A stretch of 64,000 nt of DNA from the NCBI GenBank assembly GCA_004154925.1, contig QJNS01000165.1:1-64000 (forward strand), in the 5' to 3' direction. The DNA comes from Monosporascus cannonballus (taxonomy: Eukaryota > Ascomycota > Sordariomycetes > Xylariales). Under the pieces are notes generated by a model. It made no database searches. It had not been told where the DNA came from and saw only the letters and a program-made list of their open reading frames with translations. The position numbers were made by a program, and so were the translations under genes. Shown here one piece after another: positions 11,865-22,490 of this stretch; positions within the stretch are counted from its first letter, which is position 1; every line of letters starts with the position of its first letter.

Positions 11865-12843
11865 TTCGCGTGATGCCGTCCTGCGTCTCGGCTCCTGATA
11901 TAGTCTCACAATCGACCAACCCCACACTTGTATAAATAGACCACTCGCTCACCACAACCGAAGATACCAACTATGTACGCGAGGCCTCCGGAGGCCTGGT
12001 TCGCGTACAAGCACGCGCAAGCGCATACACCACGACGGGCACCTTTTCCTTTGTCTTTAAGGGGGATGAGGGAGACGGTTTGCGCTTCCGCGAACAGGGG
12101 AGTAGGAATCTTCATGACACGTCGGAAAACAAACGAAATGATCTGTTGGGCGGGGGAGGCGCGGTGTTCTGCTGTTGCCGTTGTTTGGTTTGGGTTACCA
12201 CGCATTTTCCCCAGGTTTTCACATCAGCATCATCGGCTTCATTCATAAACTTGCACTCAGAGAGAGAGGCAGTCTACGGGCGTTTTTGACGAGGGTGTTT
12301 TTTTGAGCAGCTCTGTGTCCGGCTTTTTCCCGCGTTCTCCATTGGGGGAGTTTTTCGGAGTTTCGGACGCGACAACCAGGCGGTACCCCCGGATTGGATT
12401 GTGGGTTGTGGACTTTCGTGCATTGTGTTGGATTGTTTAAGTACTTGGTGGCTCTTGTTTCTTTTTTTGTAATGAGCTCGCCTTGCCGACTGGGCCTCCT
12501 TTCGTCGGCTGTGTTCGATAGAGGCAGAGAGTGTTCTCGCGCTCTGTCTACTTGTGCAAATATGATGAAAAGCAAAAGATCAACCTAATTCTGACATTGG
12601 CCCCGCGCCCTTTTTGAGTGACTCCTAAAGATATAGAATATTTCCGTGGAAACCTCTAGCACTTCGTAGCCTGCCTACGGTAGAACGTTGTGTGAGAACC
12701 AACGCTCCCTAAAGCGATTGTCATTTCTCCCTGAACTCCGACGCATCACCAGAAGAAATAGTTGCACCCCCAGAACTTCGCATCCGGGACAGACATGAGA
12801 CCATTCGCGACCGCCTTCCGGGCCCTATTACTCCGTGTCCAGG
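11865..12843. other. Intergenic between convergent genes
   Basis: About 1 kb between the 3' ends of the kinase and the small secreted protein gene. It contains TATAAATA at about 11,932 and T-rich stretches near 12,297-12,305, compatible with transcript ends. No coding frame is supported. Confidence 0.45.
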
Positions 12844-14027
12844 TTACTCATCGCAGAAGAAATCAAACTCGGCGTCCGAGCTCGTCGGGAACCTCGTGAA
12901 CACGGCCCCGTTGCCGGCGTCCCTGCACTCGTCTGGCCGGACCGCCTCGCCGTCAGCTCAGGTCATCGGGGTGTAACAGACGATAGCGCTGCCCCGTGCG
13001 GGTATCCCAACGCGAGGCAAGCAGGAGCGTACGTTGCCCCTGCTGACTATCCGTTCGTGGAGGGGATGATGACCACGACGGACTACGCCGACGGGGCATA
13101 GCAGAAGAAGGAAGGGGGGAAGGTGGTGTAGGGCTATGGGAGACTTACTGTTCTGTCTATCGCAATCCGACACGGCGAAGTCGACGGCGTCCTTGTTGGC
13201 GTTGGCCGCCCGCGCGCACTCGTTCTTTTGGTTGTCGCATGCGCGGTTCACGGCGGACTGGTAGTCGGTCTGGGATGAAGAGCGCGTGTGTGAGTTGCGT
13301 TACGTGAGCTCTAAAACGAGGTAGAAAGTGAAACTATAGCGGATGGCGGAGGCGGGACATTTACAGTAGAGATCAAGAGAAAAAAAGGGGGGGAGGGGAA
13401 GGGGAAACGAGGCAAACTTACGAACGTGTCGCCGTCGACCTCGAACGGGCGCTCCGGGTCCGGAGATTGGGATATCTGGGGGGCGAGCGTCAGGGGTTAG
13501 CCAACCATGGGTAGGACAGTAGTATTCTGTCTCATTTCGTTCTTCGGGGCGGGGGGCGGGGNNNNNNNNNNNNNNNNCCCCCCCCCCCCCTGTTCCTCGT
13601 CGGTGCCTTCTCTCGTCTTCTTCTCAACCCCCGACCTGGCTGGCCGTTCTCGACCTCGCATCCGCGGACCCCATCATTCTCCAGCGCTCAACATCCGAAA
13701 AAGACACAAAAGATGGTAGTAGGGATGACAAATACGTACCGCGGGGGCAGGAAACCCACCAAGCGCGCCTGTAAAAGCCTACACATATACGGGGGCATCG
13801 GTCAGTCCGTCAGCTGCCAAAATCGGGGCATTCATACGCCCGGAGATAGGTAGGCAGTGGCATTGTACCTGCAGGTTAAACGATGAGGGGGAGGACGAGG
13901 ACTGTCGCGGGAGCAGCAGCCCCTCCATGTGGAAGTCGAGCGCGACGCCTCCTCCGGCGGAGACCTGCTGCGCCGCCGCTAGGCACGTCGCCAGCAGTAG
14001 GTACATAGCGCCTCTCCGGGCGTGCAT
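12844..14027 (-). CDS. Small cysteine-containing secreted protein, five exons
   Basis: Assembled exons: 14027-13869, 13778-13740, 13475-13422, 13269-13149 and 12932-12844, giving 153 residues. Introns have GT...AG borders and phases agree. Residues 1-24 form a signal peptide ending AQQVSA, with a second possible start at Met8. The mature part has PFEVDGDTF, then AVNRACDNQKNECARAAN, SDCDRQNNEC and a C-terminal FDFFCDE. This CDxQxNxC...CDxQNNxC pattern recurs in small secreted proteins of many filamentous fungi, often also fused behind a longer N-terminal region; no biochemical role is known to me. Exon 2 (AFTGALGGFPAPA) was chosen because only the TAG acceptor at 13,779-13,780 keeps frame on both sides. 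Intron 2 contains the assembly gap. It could be an effector or cell-wall protein; that is speculation. Confidence 0.75.
13562..13577. other. Assembly gap (16 N) between a G tract and a C tract
   Basis: Sixteen unknown bases are flanked by a G-rich tract on the left and thirteen C on the right. It lies in the second intron of the small secreted protein gene, so it does not interrupt coding sequence. The true length of the gap is unknown. Confidence 0.95.
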
Positions 14028-15111
14028 GTTTGTGTGCCGTCCGGCGGGGGCGGTCGTACTACGAAACGTGTGGAATGTGACCCGACTCAGGAAGGAAGAG
14101 CGTCGGCGGCGGGACCGGCTCGGTGCGGGGCGGGTTATCTCTCGAGATCTCCAGTCTCGCGCTGTGGCAAGGTATGTATGGTATTCGCTCAGTCAATCAG
14201 TCCCGTCACATACCTCACGTACGTATATAGGTGCGCCAGCACCAATGCACAATAGACAGACAGAGAGAGTGGAAGAGAAAAGAATCTCGGCGACAAACTA
14301 CGTAGCAGCAGCAACGAGACGATCACATCATGGCTCGGGCAGGAGCAATAAATAGGAAACCTTATAATATATAAATCAATTCGGGATGCAAGAAGGGCTG
14401 ATCAAAGCGAAGGCCATGCTATAAGGGCATCGAACTACCCTCATGGGTAACTACTTGAGCTATGCAATATGTAGTTAGACTGGAGCTCATATATGCGTGC
14501 ACAGAACCGGAACGTTCGTGGGCTGAAACCATCCTGAAACGGGCTGATCGTGGAAGCTGAAGTTGAGCGTTGCCTCATAAATAAAGTAGGGCAAGAGCCC
14601 GTAGCACGGCATGTGCTTCGTCACAAATGCTGGTAAGAGTCCTCCAATCGAGTCGTCCGAAGAGCCTTTCTCCGCTTGGGTATTGAGCGCTTTTTGGAAG
14701 AGTCCTGATTTGCTGGCATGGCGTCGGGAAAACGCTGTTGGCGCATTGCTGCTAGGATCGAAGATAATGGTAGTGTGAAACTGTATAAAGAGTCTCGCTA
14801 TGCTTGAATGATGTGTAGATCCGAGATGGGGGAATATCTCTGTAACTTTATGCTTGTTACTGCCTACTTGACTCCTGATACGAGCACTCATTGCCTATCA
14901 TGCAGTTCGCCGGACTGGAACTCGTAGTCCCCGTCCACAGCTCGTCAAGTAGTCGTATGGTTGTTATATGTGCAATATCTATCCATTAAGCTGCCGTTCG
15001 TTCTGATTGCTGTGTTGTAGGCAAATTTCCGCTATTCCTTGACTCCGTACGAAGCAACCAACCCATAGAATGAATCTTAGACATCAAGAGCTCCTGCGAG
15101 TGTCGGATACC
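14028..15111. other. Intergenic, one doubtful open frame
   Basis: Promoter region of the small secreted protein gene and 3' flank of the mucin-like gene. A minus-strand open frame at 14891-14487 (134 residues) has no signal peptide, no domain I recognise and no obvious splice partners, so I do not call it a gene. Confidence 0.4.
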
Positions 15112-16092
15112 TTAGAAATTGGACGCCGTGTTTGCTTGTGATGGCGCATGATAACTCTCGAGGGTGCTCTGGAAAGGGCTGCGACCACTGGCACTACCAG
15201 CAGTGTCGGGCTTCTCCGCCGTACCGGGACCGCCGAATCCGTTGCCATAGCTGACCAAGTCTTCGCTCTCCTCGCTATTTCGTTGCTTATTGCGCAATCT
15301 CCAGTACATCAGAGCTCCAACACCTAGAATAATGGCACCGCCAATGCCGACGGTAACACCGATGATGATGTTCTTCGTCTCGGCTGCCATACCAGAATTC
15401 CTTTGAGAGTCGGCAGTGCTGGTGATGAGAGTAGCACCGGTTGTGGTCCGGGTGGTTGAGGTGGTGAAGACAGTTTCTTGTCCATTGCCATCATCGGCTG
15501 TGATGGTTTGGACCTCTGTGACAACTGACGTAAACGAGGAAAGCGTCGTGCTGGGTTCAATAATCTCATCATCCGCCCCCGTAGATGTCGTGGTTGATCC
15601 AACGAATGTAGGCTCTTGGGTAGTCGAGGTTTCAACAGTGCCGGAAGTAAAGGTCGGCCCGGCAGGAGGTGATGGCCCGGTAGTGGGAGTGGTGGTGGTA
15701 TCGTCTCCGGGTGGTGGTGGCGTCGTAGGTCTAGAGTCCTCCGTGGTGGTGGTGGTGGTCGTCGATGGTTCTTCTGGCGGTGGCGTGGTTGTTGTCCGTA
15801 CGGTTGTAGTTGGCGGTTCCTCTTCTGCTGTGGTTGTTGTGGACGTCGTTGTCGGGATGGTCTCTTGTTTTGTTGTTGTCGTATTTTCCTCCTCGACCGT
15901 ACTTGTCGCCGGCGGTGGGGTGGCGGAAGTGGTGCCAACATCAGGCGGGGTGGCTGTACTATCTTGTCTCCTCGCGACATCTCCCTCGTGATGAACGCCG
16001 CCAAATATCTCGGCGTTTAGCCATGAGGCTTGGGCAACCGTTGTGACAGATAGTGCCACCATCAATAGGCGGTCAAAACGTGGGTGATGCAT
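15112..16092 (-). CDS. Ser/Thr-rich single-pass membrane protein, cell-wall sensor-like
   Basis: Single exon, 326 residues. A signal peptide at 1-22 (hydrophobic LLMVALSVTTVAQA) is followed by a possible dibasic processing site VARRQD at 39-44. Residues 50-230 form a Thr/Pro/Ser-rich extracellular stalk with long Thr runs, expected to be heavily O-mannosylated. One transmembrane helix lies at about 241-264 (starting NIIIGVTVGIGG), followed by basic WRLRNKQR and a polar cytoplasmic tail of about 60 residues. This topology matches fungal Mid2/Wsc-type surface sensors of the cell-integrity pathway, but the WSC cysteine domain is absent, so it is closer to Mid2-like or mucin-like proteins. The repeats make GT/CA-rich DNA that also reads open on the other strand; that antisense frame is a shadow. 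Confidence 0.8.
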   Translation of the reverse strand: MHHPRFDRLLMVALSVTTVAQASWLNAEIFGGVHHEGDVARRQDSTATPPDVGTTSATPPPATSTVEEENTTTTKQETIPTTTSTTTTAEEEPPTTTVRTTTTPPPEEPSTTTTTTTEDSRPTTPPPPGDDTTTTPTTGPSPPAGPTFTSGTVETSTTQEPTFVGSTTTSTGADDEIIEPSTTLSSFTSVVTEVQTITADDGNGQETVFTTSTTRTTTGATLITSTADSQRNSGMAAETKNIIIGVTVGIGGAIILGVGALMYWRLRNKQRNSEESEDLVSYGNGFGGPGTAEKPDTAGSASGRSPFQSTLESYHAPSQANTASNF

Positions 16093-19000
16093 ATTGACTG
16101 GCTGTATTGTACACTCCTTAGGACGGAAGAGGGGAGTGAATTTACGTCTTCCTCAAGACGGAGTGTACAGAAGAGTTGAGGATTGGAAGATTATGTCTCC
16201 AAGATAGATATCGGTATTCGAGGTGACCAAATCGGGACTACGGACGGATATATCGGAGACGCGAGAGAAATACAGTAAATCTGACGACCGCGTAAGGTGA
16301 ACGGACGTTTAGAAACAGGTATTAACGAAGGAAGAAATAGAAGATTGCAATTAAATTTCCGTAAATTGATCTGGCCGGTTGTTGAATAGCGGGGGATGGA
16401 TGAATCACCGAAACGAATGTGGGTTTGAGTGAGAGGCTTGGATTTGAAGAGAATTGGAGAGAGGGAAAACGAACGAGCGTCGGGTGAGACTTGGCTGGGG
16501 GAGGCAGGTATTATGGGAGAGGCAAATGGATGGAGCGGAAGCGATGTTACGTAGAGTGGGAAAAAAGGTATTCAAGGGGGGTGGTCTCGTATTACCAAAT
16601 GGTCTCTGCTACTGGAGCATGCACAAGGAAAGGTGGCCCAATTTGTGCATGAAAAGCCCTGAAATCTGTCCGAGATGGCAGCTGCACGGCAACCACTGGG
16701 AGAGAAGATCCCAAAAAGGATCCATACATCTCAGGCGACCTTACAGTACGCAGGGGTATTTTCTGTTAGCTTCCCCTACCGTCTGCTGTACATCCATATA
16801 TAAGCCTGCATACCATTTTGTATTTCGAATACCTACACATAAACCAATAATTTCGGTATGCTTACCGAGGTAGCATTGTCGGAAGATATTAAAAACCGAT
16901 CTGGAAGCAAGTGGTTTATGTACATACCATGCAATTTTATAGGACTCTGCATTTTAACCTTTTATGGCATCACTTGGGCCTGTGAGCGCAACTAACAGAA
17001 AATACCCCTGAAATACTCTAGCCAGCACTAACATACCTAGGTACAAGACAGACTGGGTACTTGTATTGTGCTGTGGAATAATGTACTAGTCAGTTATTCA
17101 AGTATCTAGGTACTTACTGAGGTGGTTCACACAGATATTCGTGCACTTTTAAATAGCCGTCCGACGACTCCTTGAATAATAACTTATTAGTTTTAACCGA
17201 TAGATACATACGGAAGGCTTCAGGCTGCTATTTATTAATTCCCTTTTCGAAATAACAAATTTTTAATATTTTATATACTATGTTTTCGTATATGACTTGT
17301 CTGTCGTCTTTAGATCATTTGAGATGTCGCGAATTTTTTTGTGTCAACCACCAGCGTACCTAGGTACCTAAAGTGAACTGATGAAGCAGGGTGGAGTGGG
17401 AAGCACAAGATAGGCCCCATGATCCATCTGCCTTGTAAGGGACGAGAATGGGGCCGTGTTGGAAGCCTCTGATTTGCTAAGAGACCAATGCGCCAACCCT
17501 TTACGGCTAGTCGTCCAGGCTCTAGATTGACCACCTTCCGCTTGGCCGGTGTTCCACCAGTTCGGGAGCCAACCACTTGCCCTATAAGAGCAACCCGGAT
17601 CGGCAGCAGCTTTGAGATGGCAGATATTGTCAGAAAACGTTGCAACAGCGGTTCAATGATAGGGTACTGGTAGGCGTCACGCGCAAAATGAATGGTCCCT
17701 CTTCTCTTCAGGTCCCCGTAAAGGAGGTCTTACAACCACGTTACTATATGTATGTACATACAGTAACTAATGCGATAGCGCTGGCTGGTACTCAGAATCC
17801 AAAAGTAGAAACGTAATGCTCCTTTCCCTGTGATATAACTGAAACATATCTCGCGGTTGGAATGGAGCAAAGAAATCAAAATCAACGTCTTTCCATCCTC
17901 AATTTATATCCTCTGCCCCGCCGCCTCATTTGCCCTCTTAGGCCTAGCTATGAACATAGGTAGCTAGGGCTGACGGGCGAACGGGTCGCAGCCTTGGAGC
18001 GAATGGGTGGGCGTCACGCACACACTCTAGGTTCAAGCAAATCTGGCAATGGTCTTCCTCCTTTTAGCGCCATGAGATCCTTGGCAGGCCGTGGACAAAA
18101 TACTTGTCACATTTTCCTCGTACCCTTTAGACCCTAGCAAAATGATATACATGATAAGCCCATTTTATAGCTGCCGACTTCAGAATATACATTTTTAATA
18201 GGTTATTGAATAAACAGGTCAACATTATCAATAACTTCTTTTATAACCGTTTTGGTTCATCTTTTACAGTCTTTTGCAAATAGCTTCATCGGAATAAGTT
18301 GCTCTGCAGCAGAGTGGGGGTTGTGTCAATTACTTTGTCGATGACCTGCTTGGCGCCTCCCCTCCAGGCCACTAATAACAGTGCTTAACAAGCCACAGAA
18401 ATGCTCAACAGCAAGGAGCGGGCGGCGAGACGACATATTGTTCCCCAATACGTTACATCTATTCTCAGAAGACGTCCGCTGCACTGGCTTGCGGTAAGGG
18501 TATGCAAGAAAACCGGCTGCAGACGGGAAGCCCCGCCAGCCTAATTCATGTACGTACATGATGGTAACGCTGAGTGGCTCGCTACCGGACACATGCTTAA
18601 ACGCACACATGGCGCATTATCCGTGATACAAACTCGGGTGCTACCGGGTGTACTCGGAAAAGAAGACATGAAAAGGGTGAAAAAGTTCTCGAAACCATGG
18701 TGTTCTAATAACGCCTCGGTGCCGTCGTCCGGCTGTGAGTTTGTTAAATCCGGTTGGGTCACGGTCCCCGGACCGCCAGCCACTGTTGCTCGTTAGACTG
18801 GAAGGAGTTATGCCGCTCCAGGATTCACTTGAACTCGGGCGCCAGAATATATCCAGTCCAGAATGAAATGGGAATACTGTTGATCACTAGCCAGTCCGGT
18901 TACATAAAAGTTTTGTTTGTACGGTAGGTATCTGCTACGCGGAATACACGTCGACTGGCAAAAAGCCGCCTCATCCAAGCCAAGTGCAATGTGCAAGTGC

Positions 19001-19306
19001 CTTTTGAGCCTCGTTCCGTACGGAGAAAACATTGCCCTAGCCAAGCAGGAGGTTAACGTAAGGCTATTACTATTCTCGTAGCAGTATGGTCAAGTCCCGA
19101 GCGGCGGTGGACTCTTCCAAGTAGAGGGGCTTGAGTGCTGAAGTGCTGCATCACCGCATACATGTACCCATGACCGTGCGCCGTGATGGAGCACGTCCCA
19201 GTACTTAAACCAAGGTGTCCCCTACTTCTAAAAACCTACCTACCTATCGATCGGAGTTTCAAGAACGAAGTTGGGGCGACATAAGTACCTAGGTAGGGCC
19301 GCATTG

Positions 19307-19657
19307 TCATGCGACTACTTGTCGCTCTTGCAAAGGGGCGGATCGGCCCGTCCTTCTTCTCATGTCCTGCATCCAAACGGGCTTGTGGTATCCGTTCCTC
19401 CTTGATTTCCTTCCTGGGAGCGCAGGTTCTTGGACCTGTGTCTTGCTAACTCCCTCGATATTGTGAGCGCAAGTCGGATGGCTGGAAGAAAAAGTACCAC
19501 TGCCTGACATGGGACCATTCTCGGCTTCCTGTACCCGATATTCGATAGCGAAATTTGAACCCAGACTTCTACAAGCAATTCGGCCAGCCTTTGCTCCATC
19601 TCCACAGACTCGATCAGCAGTCATCCAGCCTTTAAATGCCGCTACGTCATCGAGCAA
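19307..19657 (-). other. Possible exon of an unrecognised protein
   Basis: This open frame of about 116 codons is the least random one in the 6.4 kb gap. It contains a compact segment with two cysteines and an FAIEYRVQE stretch, preceded on the same strand by a CAG acceptor-like site near 19,690. I do not recognise a family and there is no clear start codon context. It may be chance. Confidence 0.2.
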
Positions 19658-21271
19658 GGCCAGTTCGTCGTGACGGTGGAAGCCCTGAGAGCATAAATGT
19701 GAGTCTGCAGGTGTGGTAATGTTGCCTGTCCAACTGGGTAGCTTTTGACTTCGTAAATGTTAAGAGAGTCTCAGGGAGCCAGAGCAGAGGCTCGATTCAA
19801 CCGCTAGGTGGTAACTTTGAAGTCGTCCTATCGAATTCCAAGGTTCTACCATCTCCATCTCAACCGAGATCGATTACGAATTCCCCGCCGTTGAAAGCGT
19901 TATGGCGGGTGAAGTGAATAATTGGACGTTGATTGACAGATGCATTAGCTCGGCGAACTGGGAAAGATACGAGATATGGCCGTCGACGTCATGCCCCCGA
20001 ATATCGGCATCGAAAGGGCGCATTCAAGGTCGAGGCGCAGATCTTTGAGGGTCACTGATAATTTTGCGACGGCATCTTCGCCTTCAAAGGAGCTATCCTC
20101 GACTTTATCTGCAATTTGTTCAGCTCCCGCACAGCCGGGGGTCTCTCAGTCCTTCGAAACAGTGGAACTGACAAGGCTTCGTTGGGCGCAGTCTTTGTAT
20201 CCCTTAGATCCCGAATCTTCAGCACCCTTACGACATTGTCTCTGCTGGGATCTGAAATTGAGAAAAATCACTGAAAGCCAATGTTAGTTTATACCGGGTT
20301 GCTAGAACAAGCAAGATCCCCCAGACCTTAGGCAAGAATCACGACGTCGCAACAGCAACCCCTCCGGTACGCTGTCGAAATGCTCAGGACCCTCGACATG
20401 TTGTAACACTTGTCGATGTCTTCATAGCCTGGGAATTTCCCAGCAGCGTATGGACGTTACGATAATGGAATGGCTGCACGATATTGTTAGAGACATAACA
20501 TCAAGCACTTGATATAAAGCCTACTCGCCGCACCCTGGGGTCGACATTGTGGCGTAAAGAGATCCTAGCTGGAACAGCGTTGGGAACGAATGAAGGACAA
20601 TTCTGAGCACTACAGCAGGAAGTGAAGCGAGTGCTGCACAATGGCTGTGTGGGACCTCCTTTACCTGAGTTACAAATCGCTAGAGCAATGGTCTTGTCAC
20701 ACATCTGCCTATGTCTAACGTGAATATTCCTATAAGGATATCGTTGCACCAACCGTGGTGTAATGGTTACTGAAGCCAATTTGTGTTTTGGTATTTCGAG
20801 TCCTTTTCTGTCTCGGAACCTGCATGTATGCTACAGTAGCCATAGGAAACCGGAGCCTTTGAGGCACATCAATCATACCGATCACTTTTACCAATTCCAC
20901 AATCTGGCTCCTGCATCCACCATGAGACCAGTCAAGGCATGATAATATCGGAGTGGGTGAAATCAATGTCGAGCTTCATAGCATCGGCACGCCCTGATAA
21001 TTTTGAATACGACATGGGCAACTTGTGATTGATTGGAGCTCCTTGGGGAATGGACAGCGGACAAGGGTATTATTCAATCCCCAGGTGGGATACCTGCTTT
21101 GAGACTAGAAGCCCATAGGTGAGCCGCATTATTTCGGCCTCGCCAGCTGTACGGCCGCTCCCGTAGAACGGCTTCAATTGATTGTCTATATGTAGTTACG
21201 TCGTTTCTATCAGGCATCTAACACCTGGGTAGGTTGCTGGTGAATGACTCGTGAGCAAGCACTTGTAGGTG

Positions 21272-21301
21272 GTTGTTGTTGTTGTTGTTGTTGTTGTTGT
21301 T
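21272..21301. repeat. (GTT)10 microsatellite
   Basis: Ten uninterrupted GTT units on the plus strand, in a non-coding stretch. Confidence 0.95.
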
Positions 21302-22490
21302 GAGAGGATGATGACGGTGCCTCAATATAACGCAGCAAGATGTGTACGGCAGGTAGGTTGAAAGTTGCATGTGGTTGCATAAAATAAGGTACCCGATATG
21401 GCATCCACCGTGGAGTGTGCGGAGCGAGATGATATCCGAATCTGTATGGAGTGCCTGCGCCTACGTGATTAAATGTCGGGGTTGCAACCCCACATGTGGA
21501 TTGACAACATTCGAGCTAGGTGTCGAGAGATCCACTATGGGTTGTCAATTTGTTCCGAAGTCCAGGGTACAGCGGTAGTGGATGGGGTTCAGCGAATACC
21601 TGATACTTGTTCGTCAGTTCCTTGACGGGGTAAAAAGGGGTGAGACAAGCCTCCCAGGTACCAAAAGAACGAGTATTTCTAATCGGGACTGACTAGGCAA
21701 CTATCACTATCTATGTGCAGACTAAACAGAGAGCCCGTCTTGACGAATGAGGCAACTCTAGCAGTGACCCGATGTGACAGGCAAATCCTGGTCAAGAAAA
21801 AGCGTGGTCAAATTATCCCTTCCACAAAGGGTCGAAAACTCTCTGATTAGTGACACGCAGCAAGCACCCTGACCCTACCCCAGGACATCATTGAGCAGAG
21901 GGACAGCACATCATCTGCACTACACACACGCCGCAGAAACGTCCAGCCGTAACTCTAACGGTAAGGTAAGGTATTCATCTTACCCCCCTGTCGCGCCTTG
22001 CTCATCTGTCTACTTATCCCAGCGAAAACTAAGACAAATTAAAAATTAAAAAATAGAGGGAAATAGACACTTTTATCGTTCGAGTCGATCCTGCGGTCAA
22101 CAGTCCCTCGACACATCTCTATCGCGAACAGTGACAGCGACCCGATGCATCGAGCTGCAGAGAGTCGCGTTCTTTTCCTCTCCTTTTGATTTTCTCTCTC
22201 TTATTGTTATTATTATTTTAATTTTCTGCCTCTCACATACGTAGCTGTGTGTATGTGCCGCTCGTCCTCATCCAGGGACGCGTCACAGTGACTCGCTACC
22301 CTGTCGGGTACCTATTGCTTTCCCACTTCTTAACTGGCTTCCGTCGACTTGGTGGGAAATTTCAGGTCGGCAGAAGGCGAGATAAGTTTAAATAATTCGA
22401 GAGAAAAAAAAAGAAGAAGTCAAGTGCAAGAGGTTCGAGATCTAGCTGCAGACGATTTCCCCTTCGTCTGCGCGCTGATCTCATTGTGGT

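Larger units (their letters stand above)
16093..22490. other. Long intergenic region, no confident gene
   Basis: About 6.4 kb with only short overlapping open frames. It includes AT-rich patches (17,150-17,330 and 18,150-18,260), a GTT microsatellite and several TACCTAGGTA palindromes. The best coding candidate is a minus-strand frame at 19657-19307 with a few cysteines (DRVCGDGAKAGRIACRSLGS), which could be one exon of a secreted protein, but no start, signal peptide or partner exon could be fixed. The pyrimidine-rich tract at about 22,175-22,240 is probably promoter or leader of the coiled-coil gene. Confidence 0.45.

Noticed and set aside
15416..15991. Val-rich plus-strand open frame opposite the mucin-like gene
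   Set aside because: It is the antisense of Thr/Pro-rich repeats, a known artefact of that composition.
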